Part shown: positions 38,563-46,693 of the stretch, piece after piece
How positions within the stretch are numbered: position 1 is the first letter of the stretch
Layout: each line of letters starts with the position of its first letter
Source: Mycobacterium sp. UM_WGJ
GTDB lineage: Bacteria > Actinomycetota > Actinomycetes > Mycobacteriales > Mycobacteriaceae
Length of the DNA: 64,000 nucleotides
NCBI RefSeq assembly: GCF_000455125.1
Contig: NZ_AUWR01000055.1
Span: 1 to 64,000, forward strand
Direction: 5' to 3'
The notes under the pieces: generated by a model
Told to the model about the DNA's origin: nothing
Databases searched by the model: none
The model's input: only the letters and a program-made list of their open reading frames with translations
Position numbers and translations under genes: made by a program

Positions 38563-39309
38563 TCATTCGCTCACCCGTGTTGCCGCGTACTTGCCCGCTT
38601 CGGCCACGATCGCGGCGAACAGCCGCAGATCGTCCGGGGATTCCTCGGGATGCCACTGAACCGCGAGCACGAAGTCCTCCCCGGGAAGCTCGATCGCTTC
38701 GATGACCCCGTCGTCATCGCGCGCACTGACGACAAGTTTCGCACCCACCTCGGCGATCGCCTGATGGTGGTAGCACTGCACCTGGCAGGTCTCGCCGAGA
38801 AGCGCGGCCGCCCGGGTGCCGGCCACGGTGCGCACCGGCACCGGGGTGAAGACGCCGTTGCCCGCCCGGTGCCCGGAGTTGCCGATGACGTCGGGCAGGT
38901 GCTGGTGCAGTGTCCCACCGAGGGCCACGTTGAGCACTTGGGCGCCACGACAGATCCCCAGCACCGGCATTCCGCGCCGCATCGCCTCGGCCAGCAGGGC
39001 GAATTCCCATGCGTCCCGGGTGGTGTCGGGCCGATCGGTCTCGTCGTGCGGCGTCTGGCCGTACCCGAGTGGGTCGAGGTCGCGCCCGCCGGTGATCACC
39101 AGGGCACTCACCCCGGCGAGCACGCCGGCGGCGATCTCGGGCGTCACCGGCTGCGGCGGCAGCAGCACTGCGATACCGCCGGCGGCGGTGATGCCCTGGA
39201 TGTACTGGGCGGGCAGTAGGCCGGCGCGCGCATCCCAGACCCCGAACTTCGCTCTGTCCAGGTAGGTCGTCAGACCCACCACCGGGCGAGGGGGTTCAGA
39301 AGCGTTCAA
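38563..39309 (-). CDS. Class I glutamine amidotransferase-like hydrolase (PuuD type), Rv2859c-like
   Basis: Protein of 248 residues with the peptidase C26 fold: nucleophile Cys in GICRGAQVLNV and the His-Glu pair in VQWHPEE. The family includes PuuD, which hydrolyses gamma-glutamyl-GABA. No synthetase domain is attached, in keeping with a hydrolase. TTG start at 39309 lies 14 bp inside the end of glnA4, so translation is coupled. Together with GlnA4 (gamma-glutamylation) and AldC (aldehyde oxidation) it would remove glutamate at the end of a PuuA-PuuC-PuuD-like route. Confidence 0.85.
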   Translation of the reverse strand: MNASEPPRPVVGLTTYLDRAKFGVWDARAGLLPAQYIQGITAAGGIAVLLPPQPVTPEIAAGVLAGVSALVITGGRDLDPLGYGQTPHDETDRPDTTRDAWEFALLAEAMRRGMPVLGICRGAQVLNVALGGTLHQHLPDVIGNSGHRAGNGVFTPVPVRTVAGTRAAALLGETCQVQCYHHQAIAEVGAKLVVSARDDDGVIEAIELPGEDFVLAVQWHPEESPDDLRLFAAIVAEAGKYAATRVSE

Positions 39310-40660
39310 AACCCCGGACCCTCTCCCAGTCGGTCACCGCGGTGTTGAATGCGTCCAATTCGACACGGGCGCTGTGCAGATAATGCTCGACCACCTCGTC
39401 GCCGAACGCCTTGCGCGCGACTGCCGATTCGGCGAACAACTCCATAGCCGCGCCCAGCGTGGTAGGCAGGTGCGGCAACCCGCCCCGGTAGGCGTCACCG
39501 TCGACCGGTTCGGGCAGCGCAAGGTCATTGTCGATGCCGTGCAACCCCGCCGCGATCAGGGCGGCCACCGCCAGATAGGGATTCACGTCGCCGCCCGGCA
39601 CCCGGCACTCGACTCGCATCGAGTCGCCGCGGCCGAGAACCCGCAGCGCACAGGTGCGATTGTCCAGGCCCCACGCAATCGCCGTCGGAGCGAAGCTGCC
39701 CCCGACGAATCGCTTGTAGGAGTTGATGTTCGGTGCGTAGCACAAAGTCAGCTCGGGCAGCGTGGCCAGCACGCCCGCCAAAAAGGCGCGGAACAACGCC
39801 GACATACCGTGCGGGGCGGCCGGATCGGCGAACACCGGAGCACCCTCGGTGCTGCGCAATGACAGATGCACATGGCAGCTGTTGCCTTCGCGTTGGTCGA
39901 ACTTCGCCATGAACGTCAGGCTCTTGCCGTGTTGGTCGGCGATCTCCTTGGCACCGCTCTTGTAGACGCTGTGGTTGTCGCAGGTGGTCAGCGCCTCCTC
40001 ATAGCGGAAGGTGATCTCCTGCTGGCCGGTGTTGCACTCCCCCTTGACGCCCTCGCAGCGCAGTCCCGCGCCGGTCATCCCCAGCCGAATGTCACGCAGC
40101 AGCGGCTCCAGCCGAGTGCCGGCGACCAGACCGTAATCGGCGTTGTAGTCCGTTCCCGGAGTCAGCCCGCGATAGCCGCCGGCCCACGCCTGCCGGTAGC
40201 TGTCTTCGAAGACCAGAAACTCCAGTTCCGTTGCGGCGTAGGCAACCAGCCCGCGCTCGGTCAGTCGGGCGACTTGGGCGGCCAGGATCTGGCGCGGGGC
40301 CACCGCGACCGGGGTGCCATCCGGCCACAGTGCGTCGGCCAGCACGTGGGCGGTGCCAGGCAGCCACGGAATGCGTCGCAGCGTTGTGAAGTCCGGTTTG
40401 AGCACCAGATCGCCGTAGCCGGTTCCCCAGTCGGCGATGGAGTAACCGGAGACGGTGTTCATCTCCACATCAACGGCCAGCAGGTAGCTGCAGGCCTCCA
40501 CGCCGTGTCCGGCGACCTCAGCAAGAAAGTGCTCCGCGGCGACCCTCTTACCGACCAACCGGCCCTGCATGTCGGCGAATGCCACCACAACGGTGTCGAT
40601 CTCGCCGGAGGCGACCAGTTGTTGCAGCTCGGTCTGGGAGAGCATCGCGGCCCGGGTCAT
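39296..40660 (-). CDS. glnA4: Glutamine synthetase-like ligase GlnA4
   Basis: Protein of 454 residues (M. tuberculosis GlnA4 457). Glutamine-synthetase fold with metal/ATP motifs ATELEFLVFE, GECNTGQQEITF, KFDQREGNSCHVHLSL, and NRTCALRV. The order of motifs places it in the GS-like subgroup with PuuA and the Streptomyces gamma-glutamyl-ethanolamide synthetase rather than with housekeeping GlnA1; the adenylylation Tyr motif is absent. It probably joins glutamate to a monoamine or polyamine. Good ribosome site GAAGGAG before ATG at 40660. First gene of a four-gene minus-strand operon, with a palindrome in its promoter region. Confidence 0.88.
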   Translation of the reverse strand: MTRAAMLSQTELQQLVASGEIDTVVVAFADMQGRLVGKRVAAEHFLAEVAGHGVEACSYLLAVDVEMNTVSGYSIADWGTGYGDLVLKPDFTTLRRIPWLPGTAHVLADALWPDGTPVAVAPRQILAAQVARLTERGLVAYAATELEFLVFEDSYRQAWAGGYRGLTPGTDYNADYGLVAGTRLEPLLRDIRLGMTGAGLRCEGVKGECNTGQQEITFRYEEALTTCDNHSVYKSGAKEIADQHGKSLTFMAKFDQREGNSCHVHLSLRSTEGAPVFADPAAPHGMSALFRAFLAGVLATLPELTLCYAPNINSYKRFVGGSFAPTAIAWGLDNRTCALRVLGRGDSMRVECRVPGGDVNPYLAVAALIAAGLHGIDNDLALPEPVDGDAYRGGLPHLPTTLGAAMELFAESAVARKAFGDEVVEHYLHSARVELDAFNTAVTDWERVRGFERF

Positions 40661-40687
40661 TGTGCTCCTTCGCCGACGACGGTCTTC

Positions 40688-40710
40688 CCTGACATTTGAG
40701 TGCTGTCAGG
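40688..40710. promoter_or_regulatory. Palindromic operator candidate upstream of glnA4
   Basis: CCTGACA, nine bases, TGTCAGG: a perfect 7-bp inverted repeat 28 bp upstream of the glnA4 start codon, between glnA4 and the upstream fatty acyl-AMP ligase. It could be bound by a dimeric repressor sensing an amine. Alternatively it ends transcription of the ligase gene; the stem is short for that. Confidence 0.45.
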
Positions 40711-40724
40711 CTACCCGCCCGCGC

Positions 40725-42467
40725 TCAGTCGACGGGCTCCAGCCGTCGAAATTGAGCGGTGCGATAACAGTCAGCGCATGTGGAGCGACGGATCTTGCCG
40801 CTGGTGGTAATCGGCAGCGAGCCGGGAGCAACCAGCACCAGGTCGGCAACCCGGACCCCGTGAGATCGGGAAACCGATGCCGCGACATCTTTTTTCAAGG
40901 CCGCTATGGTCGCCAATTGCTCTTCCACGGTGTTGCCCCGGTTCTTGACCTCGGCGATGACCACCAGTTGCTCGCCGCCCTCACCGCTGACCGGCACCGC
41001 GGCAACGCGTCCGCCGGTGAGCTCCTGCACGGTCGCCTCGATGTCGTCGGGGTAGTGATTTCGGCCGTCGACGATCAATAAGTCTTTGATGCGACCGACC
41101 ACCAACATCTCGCCCGCGTAGATGACGCCGAGATCTCCGGTGCGCAGCCACGGCCCCACCGGTGTGCCGGCGGACGGCGACTCCAGGTGCCCGCCGAAGG
41201 TGCGCTCGGTGGCCTCCGGGTTGTGCCAGTAGCCGCTGGCGACGTTGGGCCCGTGCACCCAGATCTCACCGACATGCCCATCGGGGCTCTCGGTGCGGGT
41301 CTCGGGGTCGACGATCCGCACCGTGCACGCCCGCGGGGCGCCGACGCTGACCAGCTCCGCCCCGCCCGGGCCAGCCTGCGCGGTGCCGCCGACCAGGTTC
41401 TCGTAATCGAGCCGAACGGTCACCGGACGGTTCGCGCGCGGTGCCGAGGCGACGTAGACCATTGCCTCGGCCAGCCCGTACGACGGTGCCAGCGCGTTGG
41501 CAGGCAGGCCGAACCGGGAGAAGCGGTCAGTGAAGCGGCGGATCGTCGCCGCGTGGATGCGCTCGCTACCGCTCAAGATGGTGTGAACCCTGCTCAAGTC
41601 GAGGCCGGCCATGTCCTCATCGGTGGTCCGGCGCGCGGCCAGTTCGAACGCGAAGTTGGGCCCGGCGGTGAACGCACAGGGGTTGATGGCCAGCTGCTGG
41701 ATCCATCGAGACGGCTTCTGCAGGAACGCGATCGGGCTCATCACGACCGAGTGGCGGCCCAGCAAGACGGCTCCCATCACCCCCAACAGCAGACCCATGT
41801 CGTGGTAGAAGGGCAGCCAGGACACCAGCGTGGTGTCGGGCGGCGGCGCTCCGCCGTCCTGCCCGAAGTAGTCCGCCATCACCTGTTCGATGTTGGCGAA
41901 GATGTTGCGGTGCGAGACCACGACGCCTCTCGGCGAGCCGGTCGAACCGGATGTGTATTGCAGCAGCGCGGTCTTGGTCGGCAGCGCGCCGGTTCCCTCC
42001 CAGGGCACGGGGGCATCGAGATCGATCAGGTCCACCTCAACGATCGCGGGCGAACCGCCGCCGACAGCGCCGACACACCCGTGGATATCGGCGGCGACGG
42101 CCGATGTGGTGAGCACCGCGGCCGGTGCGCAGTCCTTGAGCGCCGCGGTGACTCGTTCGTCGTGGCTGCCGAACGCCGGTACCGGTAGCGGCACCACGAT
42201 GCAGCCGGCTTCCATCGCGCCGAAGAACCCGGCGATGTATTCCAGGCCTTGCGGTGCGAGCAACGCAACCCGGTCGCCCGGGGAGGCGATTGCGGCGACC
42301 TCCGCTGCCACGGCCTCGGTGCGGCGCAGAACCTGCCACCAGGTCAGGGTGTCGGCGTACCCGGCCGGATCGACCTCGTAGTCGATGTAGGTGAACGCCG
42401 GCCGATCGGGCCACTGCTGAGCACGTTCACGCAGCAACGCCGGTATTGATTCCCCCCAAGACAGCAT
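40725..42467 (-). CDS. Fatty acyl-AMP ligase (FadD/FAAL type)
   Basis: Protein of 580 residues, the usual FAAL length. Adenylation motifs: LLQYTSGSTGSPRGVVVSHRN, WLPFYHDMGLLLG, APSYGLAEAMVY, LRTGDLGVIYAGEMLVVGRIKDLLIVDGRN. FAALs activate fatty acids as adenylates and hand them to polyketide synthases; no PKS or acyl carrier gene is within reach here. ATG at 42467 with a GGGGGG run at ribosome-site distance. The C-terminal lysine region (TSGKIRRS) is present. It sits between mapB and glnA4, which are adjacent in M. tuberculosis, so it appears inserted. Confidence 0.87.
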   Translation of the reverse strand: MLSWGESIPALLRERAQQWPDRPAFTYIDYEVDPAGYADTLTWWQVLRRTEAVAAEVAAIASPGDRVALLAPQGLEYIAGFFGAMEAGCIVVPLPVPAFGSHDERVTAALKDCAPAAVLTTSAVAADIHGCVGAVGGGSPAIVEVDLIDLDAPVPWEGTGALPTKTALLQYTSGSTGSPRGVVVSHRNIFANIEQVMADYFGQDGGAPPPDTTLVSWLPFYHDMGLLLGVMGAVLLGRHSVVMSPIAFLQKPSRWIQQLAINPCAFTAGPNFAFELAARRTTDEDMAGLDLSRVHTILSGSERIHAATIRRFTDRFSRFGLPANALAPSYGLAEAMVYVASAPRANRPVTVRLDYENLVGGTAQAGPGGAELVSVGAPRACTVRIVDPETRTESPDGHVGEIWVHGPNVASGYWHNPEATERTFGGHLESPSAGTPVGPWLRTGDLGVIYAGEMLVVGRIKDLLIVDGRNHYPDDIEATVQELTGGRVAAVPVSGEGGEQLVVIAEVKNRGNTVEEQLATIAALKKDVAASVSRSHGVRVADLVLVAPGSLPITTSGKIRRSTCADCYRTAQFRRLEPVD

Positions 42468-42501
42468 TCTGTATCCCCCCAGATACGTATTTCATTATTT
42501 T

Positions 42502-42529
42502 TAGCCGGCGCTCCCTCGTTCGCCGGCTA
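42502..42529. terminator. Hairpin between two minus-strand genes
   Basis: A perfect 9-bp inverted repeat (TAGCCGGCG at 42502-42510, CGCCGGCTA at 42521-42529, 10-nt loop), 30 bp after the stop of the alpha/beta-hydrolase-like gene and 35 bp before the acyl-AMP ligase start. No U-tract follows on the minus strand. It may be a weak terminator or a leader structure. Confidence 0.45.
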
Positions 42530-42558
42530 CGCCGGAACCTACTCTTCCCCGCTGCGTA

Positions 42559-43131
42559 TTACCAGGTGCTGGCGCGCAACACGATCTCCATGGCGAACTG
42601 TGCGGTGAACTCACCGGCACTGCGTCGCCCGGGCAGCATCACCAACCGGTGCTCGCCGTAGACGAACCGCTGGCTGGCGTTGGCCACTGACGCGGTGGCC
42701 CGGGAACTGACCAGCACGGTGGTGTTGATCTCCACCGGCGGGCAGCGCTCGTCCCGGATCGCACCGCTCAGATCAGGCGCACGGGGGTGACCCCGGTCGA
42801 GCGCCACCAGGCCGGTGAAGCGGTCTGGTCGGGTGGCCGCGAGTTCCCAGGCATTGTCGGCACCGGTCCGATCGCCCACCAGCACGCCGCACTGCACTCC
42901 CAGCGAGTCGAGGATGCCGATCACCGATTTGGGCGTCAGACGCGGGTCCGCGCCGATCACGATGGTGCGCAACGAGGCGGTGTGCAATCGCTGACAAACC
43001 GCGTCGTAGGCGGTGACCGGGTGCTGCGCCGCGGCGAGCACAACGACGACGGGCCCGTTTTGGGGGCCTGCCACATCGACCGGAATCGGGAACCCGTCGA
43101 TGGTCATCATCGTGCCCGGCATCTGCGCCAC
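42559..43131 (-). CDS. Alpha/beta-hydrolase-fold protein lacking the nucleophile
   Basis: Protein of 190 residues. The N-terminal half follows an alpha/beta-hydrolase core (GPVVVVLAAAQHPVTAYDAVCQRL, then TIVIGADPRL). At the nucleophile elbow it reads GDRTG (86-90) instead of G-x-S-x-G, with Arg88 at the serine position, and the segment NAWELAATRPDRFTGLVAL fits the following helix and strand. It is short and lacks a cap domain. Catalysis by the usual triad is therefore unlikely. GTG at 43131 was used; ATG at 43122 is an alternative. Function unknown. Confidence 0.65.
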   Translation of the reverse strand: MAQMPGTMMTIDGFPIPVDVAGPQNGPVVVVLAAAQHPVTAYDAVCQRLHTASLRTIVIGADPRLTPKSVIGILDSLGVQCGVLVGDRTGADNAWELAATRPDRFTGLVALDRGHPRAPDLSGAIRDERCPPVEINTTVLVSSRATASVANASQRFVYGEHRLVMLPGRRSAGEFTAQFAMEIVLRASTW

Positions 43132-43203
43132 GCTACAGCCCCTCGGGCGGCAGGGGGCGGTTTTGGCGGGCCCCTTAACGGCTCTACAGACAACAGCCGT
43201 AAG

Positions 43204-44061
43204 TCACGGCAGGGTCAGAATCTCGGCGCCGTCGTCCGTTACCACCAGGGTGTGTTCAAACTGAGCACTCCACTGTCCGTCGCTGGTGACCACCGTCCAG
43301 TCGTCGTCCCAGATGTCGTAGTCCAGGCCGCCGAGATTGATCATCGGCTCGATGGTGAAGGTCATCCCCGGCTCGATGACGGTGTCGACTTCGGGCTGGT
43401 CGTAGTGCAGGATCACCAGACCGTTGTGGAAGGTCGGACCGATCCCGTGACCGGTGAAGTCACGGACCACGCTGTAACCGAACCGGTTCGCATAAGACTC
43501 GATGACCCGGCCTATCACCGACAGTGCGCGGCCGGGTTTAACCGCCTTGATGGCGCGCATGGTGGCCTCGTGGGTGCGCTCGACCAGCAGTCGGTGTTCC
43601 TGCGAGACGTCCCCGGCCAGGAAGGTGGCGTTGGTGTCGCCGTGCACGCCGTCGATGTAGGCGGTGACGTCGATGTTGACGATGTCGCCGTCGGCGATCA
43701 CCGTCGAGTCGGGGATGCCGTGACAGATGACCTCATTGAGCGACGTGCAGCACGACTTGGGAAAGCCCTTGTAGCCCAGCGTCGAGGGATAGGCGCCGTG
43801 GTCGACCATGAACTCGTGGGCGATGCGGTCCAGCTCATCGGTGGTCACGCCGGGCGCGACGGCCTTGCCCGCCTCGGCAAGCGCACCCGCCGCAATCCGG
43901 CTCGCCACCCGCATCTTCTCGATCACCTCGGGAGTCTGCACCCACGGCTCGGACCCCTCGGCAGCCGTAGCGCGGCCGACGTATTCCGGGCGCGGGATCA
44001 GGCGGGGCACCGGCAGCGTCGGAGACAGCACGCCGGGAGAAAGCGGAGCACGAACGGGCAT
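43204..44061 (-). CDS. mapB: Methionine aminopeptidase, type I
   Basis: Protein of 285 residues, equal to M. tuberculosis MapB (Rv2861c). Metal ligands occur in [22 protein letters not shown] (two Asp), [11 protein letters not shown] (His), FTIEPM (Glu) and QFEHTLVV (Glu). The N-terminal extension before GYRE-like residues, containing the proline-rich SH3-binding-like stretch, is typical of MetAP1c. It removes initiator methionine in the cytoplasm. ATG at 44061; the ribosome site is weak. Confidence 0.93.
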   Translation of the reverse strand: MPVRAPLSPGVLSPTLPVPRLIPRPEYVGRATAAEGSEPWVQTPEVIEKMRVASRIAAGALAEAGKAVAPGVTTDELDRIAHEFMVDHGAYPSTLGYKGFPKSCCTSLNEVICHGIPDSTVIADGDIVNIDVTAYIDGVHGDTNATFLAGDVSQEHRLLVERTHEATMRAIKAVKPGRALSVIGRVIESYANRFGYSVVRDFTGHGIGPTFHNGLVILHYDQPEVDTVIEPGMTFTIEPMINLGGLDYDIWDDDWTVVTSDGQWSAQFEHTLVVTDDGAEILTLP

Positions 44062-44074
44062 TACGCCAGCCTAA

Positions 44075-44117
44075 CGGTGATCGCCAGGCCGGCGGAGCCG
44101 GGCGAAGCGGATCACCG
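44075..44117 (+). repeat. Dispersed stem-loop element, single copy
   Basis: CGGTGATC at 44075-44082 and GATCACCG at 44110-44117 form a perfect 8-bp stem around a 27-nt loop. The loop contains GGAGCCGGGCGAAGCG and matches the loop of the tandem array near 30 kb at 21 of 27 positions by eye, with identical loop length but different stem sequence. It lies in the 77-bp gap between mapB and the DUF1707 gene. Confidence 0.6.
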
Positions 44118-44138
44118 CCATCGACACCGCGGCGCTGG

Positions 44139-44723
44139 TCAGCGCCGCCAGCGGAGCTTGCGCCGCGGACCCCTGATGTCCACCGAGCCGCACACCACGC
44201 GGCCGGTCAGCACCAGGTGCGGAGCCCCTTCGGCGGGCGGGTCGGTGCGGCGATCGCGGGCGCTGCCGCCGTAGACCTCGACATCGTCGATCGAGGCGCT
44301 GGCACCTTCGGGCAGTCGGATGTCGACCGATCCGAATCGCATGTCGAGTTCGATCACCACGACCGGACCGGCGAACCGGGCCTTAGTGAGGTCAAGGTCT
44401 ACCGAGCCCAGGCGGCGCACCAATGCCAGCCGGGTCGGCACGATCCATTCTCCGTGGCGTTTGAGCGACCCGGCCCAGCCGCGCAGCTCGACCCGGTCGG
44501 CCGCCGAGGTAACGATGGCGCGGGGACCCGGCAGGTCACCGATCAGGGTGTCGAGCTCCGAGCGCATCCGTGCCTGCGACACCTGCGCCGCGCGCTCCTC
44601 GAACTCCCCGATGTCGATCAGTCCGAGGGAGACGGCGTTGTGCAGGCGGCGCAACGTGCCGTTGCGGTCCGCATCCGAGATCCGCAAGGCCACGTCGGCT
44701 ATATCGTCGCTGAGACCCGTCAT
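44139..44723 (-). CDS. DUF1707 domain protein, Rv2862c-like
   Basis: Protein of 194 residues, the length of Rv2862c. The N-terminal DUF1707 segment (LRISDADRNGTLRRLHNAVSLGLIDIGEFEERAAQVSQARMRSELDTLIGDLP) is followed by a beta-rich region of the cell-wall-active antibiotics response type (VVVIELDMRFGSVDIRLPEGASASIDDVEVYGGSA). No membrane segment is seen. The family is associated with envelope stress in Gram-positives; its role here is unknown. ATG start at 44723, 19 bp after the PBP stop. Confidence 0.8.
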   Translation of the reverse strand: MTGLSDDIADVALRISDADRNGTLRRLHNAVSLGLIDIGEFEERAAQVSQARMRSELDTLIGDLPGPRAIVTSAADRVELRGWAGSLKRHGEWIVPTRLALVRRLGSVDLDLTKARFAGPVVVIELDMRFGSVDIRLPEGASASIDDVEVYGGSARDRRTDPPAEGAPHLVLTGRVVCGSVDIRGPRRKLRWRR

Positions 44724-44742
44724 GGGTTCTCAATTTACGCCG

Positions 44743-46563
44743 CTACAGCAGGAAGTTGTCCGGCAGCGAGTCGAACATCACCTTGGTCATCCGGACCGCG
44801 TACTGCGAGCTGCCACCGCCGACGATCAGCGACGCAAAGGCCATGTCACCGCGGTATCCGGCGAACCAGGAATGCGAGCCACCGGCGAACTCGGCCTCCC
44901 CGGTCTTGCCGTAGACCGGGCCGCAGCCGGCGATGTCGCGTGCGGTGCCGTCGGTCACCACCAACCGCATCATCTCGCGCAGCCCGTCGAGCATCTCCGC
45001 GCTCACCGGGGCCGCCACCGGGCCGTTGACCGCCGTCGGACGGCCTTCGATCAAGCGGGGTACCGGTGTGTGTCCGGCGGCCACCGTCGCCGCAGCCAGG
45101 GCGACGCCGAAGGGGCTGGCCAAGACCTTGCCCTGACCGAAGCCGTCCTCAGTACGTTCGGCCAGGTCGACGGTCGGCGGAACCGAGCCGGTGACGGTGG
45201 TGATCCCGTCAACCAGGTAGTCCACCCCGATCCCGTAGCGGCTGGCCGCCTGCGACAGCGCCCGCGGCGGCATCCGGCTGGCCAGCTCGGCGAAAGTGGT
45301 GTTGCACGAATTGGCGAAGGCCCGCGACATCGGCACCAGGCCCAGGTCGAATCCGCCGTAGTTGGGGATGGTGCGCTGGCCGATGTCGAGTTCACCGGGG
45401 CAACCCACCATGGAGTTCGGCGTGGCCATGTCCCGTTCGATCGCCGCGCCGGCGGTGACCATCTTGAACGTTGATCCGGGGGGATACAGGCCACTGGTCG
45501 CGACCAGGCCGTCGGCATCGGCAGCCGCGTTCTGCGCAACGGCGAGCAGTTCACCGGTCGACGGCTTGATCACCACCATCATCGCCTTGTCGCCGCGGGT
45601 GTTGACCGCGTTCTGGGCGGCGCGCTGCACCGCCCGGTCCAGGCTGATGGTCAGCGAGGGTGCGGGCGCCGGATCGACCTCGTGCAGAACCGCGACGTCG
45701 ACGCCGTTCTGGTTCTCGCTGACGACACGCCAGCCCGCGGCACCTTCGAGTTGGTTCGCGACGGCCTTCTTGACCTCGCTGATGAGCATCGGCGCGAAGT
45801 GGTCATCGGTGGGCAACAGATCCGGGTGCGGGGTGACCACGACGCCCGGGAGGGAGCCGATGACGGGCTCGACACGGTCGTGATCCGCCTTGCGCAGCGT
45901 GATCAGGTCGAGCGGAGACCTTGAGGAACTGGCCCGTTCGGCCAGCCACTGCGGCTCACCCAATGCGTCGTCGAAGGGGCGCAAGGTGTCGACTACCGCC
46001 CGCGCGGTGCGCATCAGGTTTCGGCCGGCCCGGGTGGCGTCCAGCATGTAGTGGTAGACGTAGCCCGGCACCAGCACGTCGGTCCCGCCGGCCTCGTTGA
46101 CGGCGGCGCGACGCGGCGGGTCGGCCCGCAGCGCGAAAGTCTGGTGCTCGCCCAGTTTGGGATGCAGGCCGGTGGCCGTCCAGCGGACCGCCCAGTGTCC
46201 TTCGTTTCGGACCATCTTGAGCTGGCCGTCGTAGGCCCAGGTCCGGTTCTTCGGCAGCGTCCAGGTGTAGCGATATGCCACGCTGCCGGTGTCGTCGTTG
46301 TAGCGCGCGCTGAGCAGTTGGGCATCCAGGTGTTCGGCCTGCAGGCCGGCCCAGGCGGCGTTGAGTGCGCTGCGTGCCGCAGACGGGTCGTCGCTGAGTT
46401 CTGCGGCCGTCGCGGTGTCTCCGGTGGCCAGCGCGGCGAAGAACCGCTCGGCGACGGGTCCTGGGCCGTCGGGGCGGGGTGTGCAGGCCGCCATGCCGGC
46501 CGCGGTCAGCACCACGGCCACCAGACCCGTGACGCGTGTGACGAATGAGCTTGCAGTTGTCAT
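44743..46563 (-). CDS. Penicillin-binding lipoprotein (class B, MecA-N type), Rv2864c-like
   Basis: Protein of 606 residues. Lipobox AGMAAC at the end of a hydrophobic signal; an NTF2-like MecA_N domain (about 30-140); a dimerisation/PBP N-domain; and a transpeptidase domain with Ser364-T-F-K, Ser419-C-N and Lys553-T-G. It cross-links peptidoglycan outside the membrane. Class B PBPs with this NTF2 domain are often less sensitive to beta-lactams. M. tuberculosis Rv2864c has about 603 residues. The ATG at 46563 is chosen because it places the signal sequence first; its ribosome site is poor. Confidence 0.9.
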   Translation of the reverse strand: MTTASSFVTRVTGLVAVVLTAAGMAACTPRPDGPGPVAERFFAALATGDTATAAELSDDPSAARSALNAAWAGLQAEHLDAQLLSARYNDDTGSVAYRYTWTLPKNRTWAYDGQLKMVRNEGHWAVRWTATGLHPKLGEHQTFALRADPPRRAAVNEAGGTDVLVPGYVYHYMLDATRAGRNLMRTARAVVDTLRPFDDALGEPQWLAERASSSRSPLDLITLRKADHDRVEPVIGSLPGVVVTPHPDLLPTDDHFAPMLISEVKKAVANQLEGAAGWRVVSENQNGVDVAVLHEVDPAPAPSLTISLDRAVQRAAQNAVNTRGDKAMMVVIKPSTGELLAVAQNAAADADGLVATSGLYPPGSTFKMVTAGAAIERDMATPNSMVGCPGELDIGQRTIPNYGGFDLGLVPMSRAFANSCNTTFAELASRMPPRALSQAASRYGIGVDYLVDGITTVTGSVPPTVDLAERTEDGFGQGKVLASPFGVALAAATVAAGHTPVPRLIEGRPTAVNGPVAAPVSAEMLDGLREMMRLVVTDGTARDIAGCGPVYGKTGEAEFAGGSHSWFAGYRGDMAFASLIVGGGSSQYAVRMTKVMFDSLPDNFLL

Positions 46564-46693
46564 TGGGGCTGATGTTACGAAACAGAAACGGTTGCCCCGC
46601 GGAGGCGCACCGAGACTGTCGTTGGCGTGTCCGCTACTCGAACTTCTCCGCGCCAGCCGCAGTTTCGGCGAAGAACACGAAGAGATCCCGAGA

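Noticed and set aside
36915-38705. 596-codon plus-strand frame across the SDR and aldC genes
   Set aside because: Antisense to two well-conserved enzymes; composition is Arg/Gly/His-rich and matches no family.
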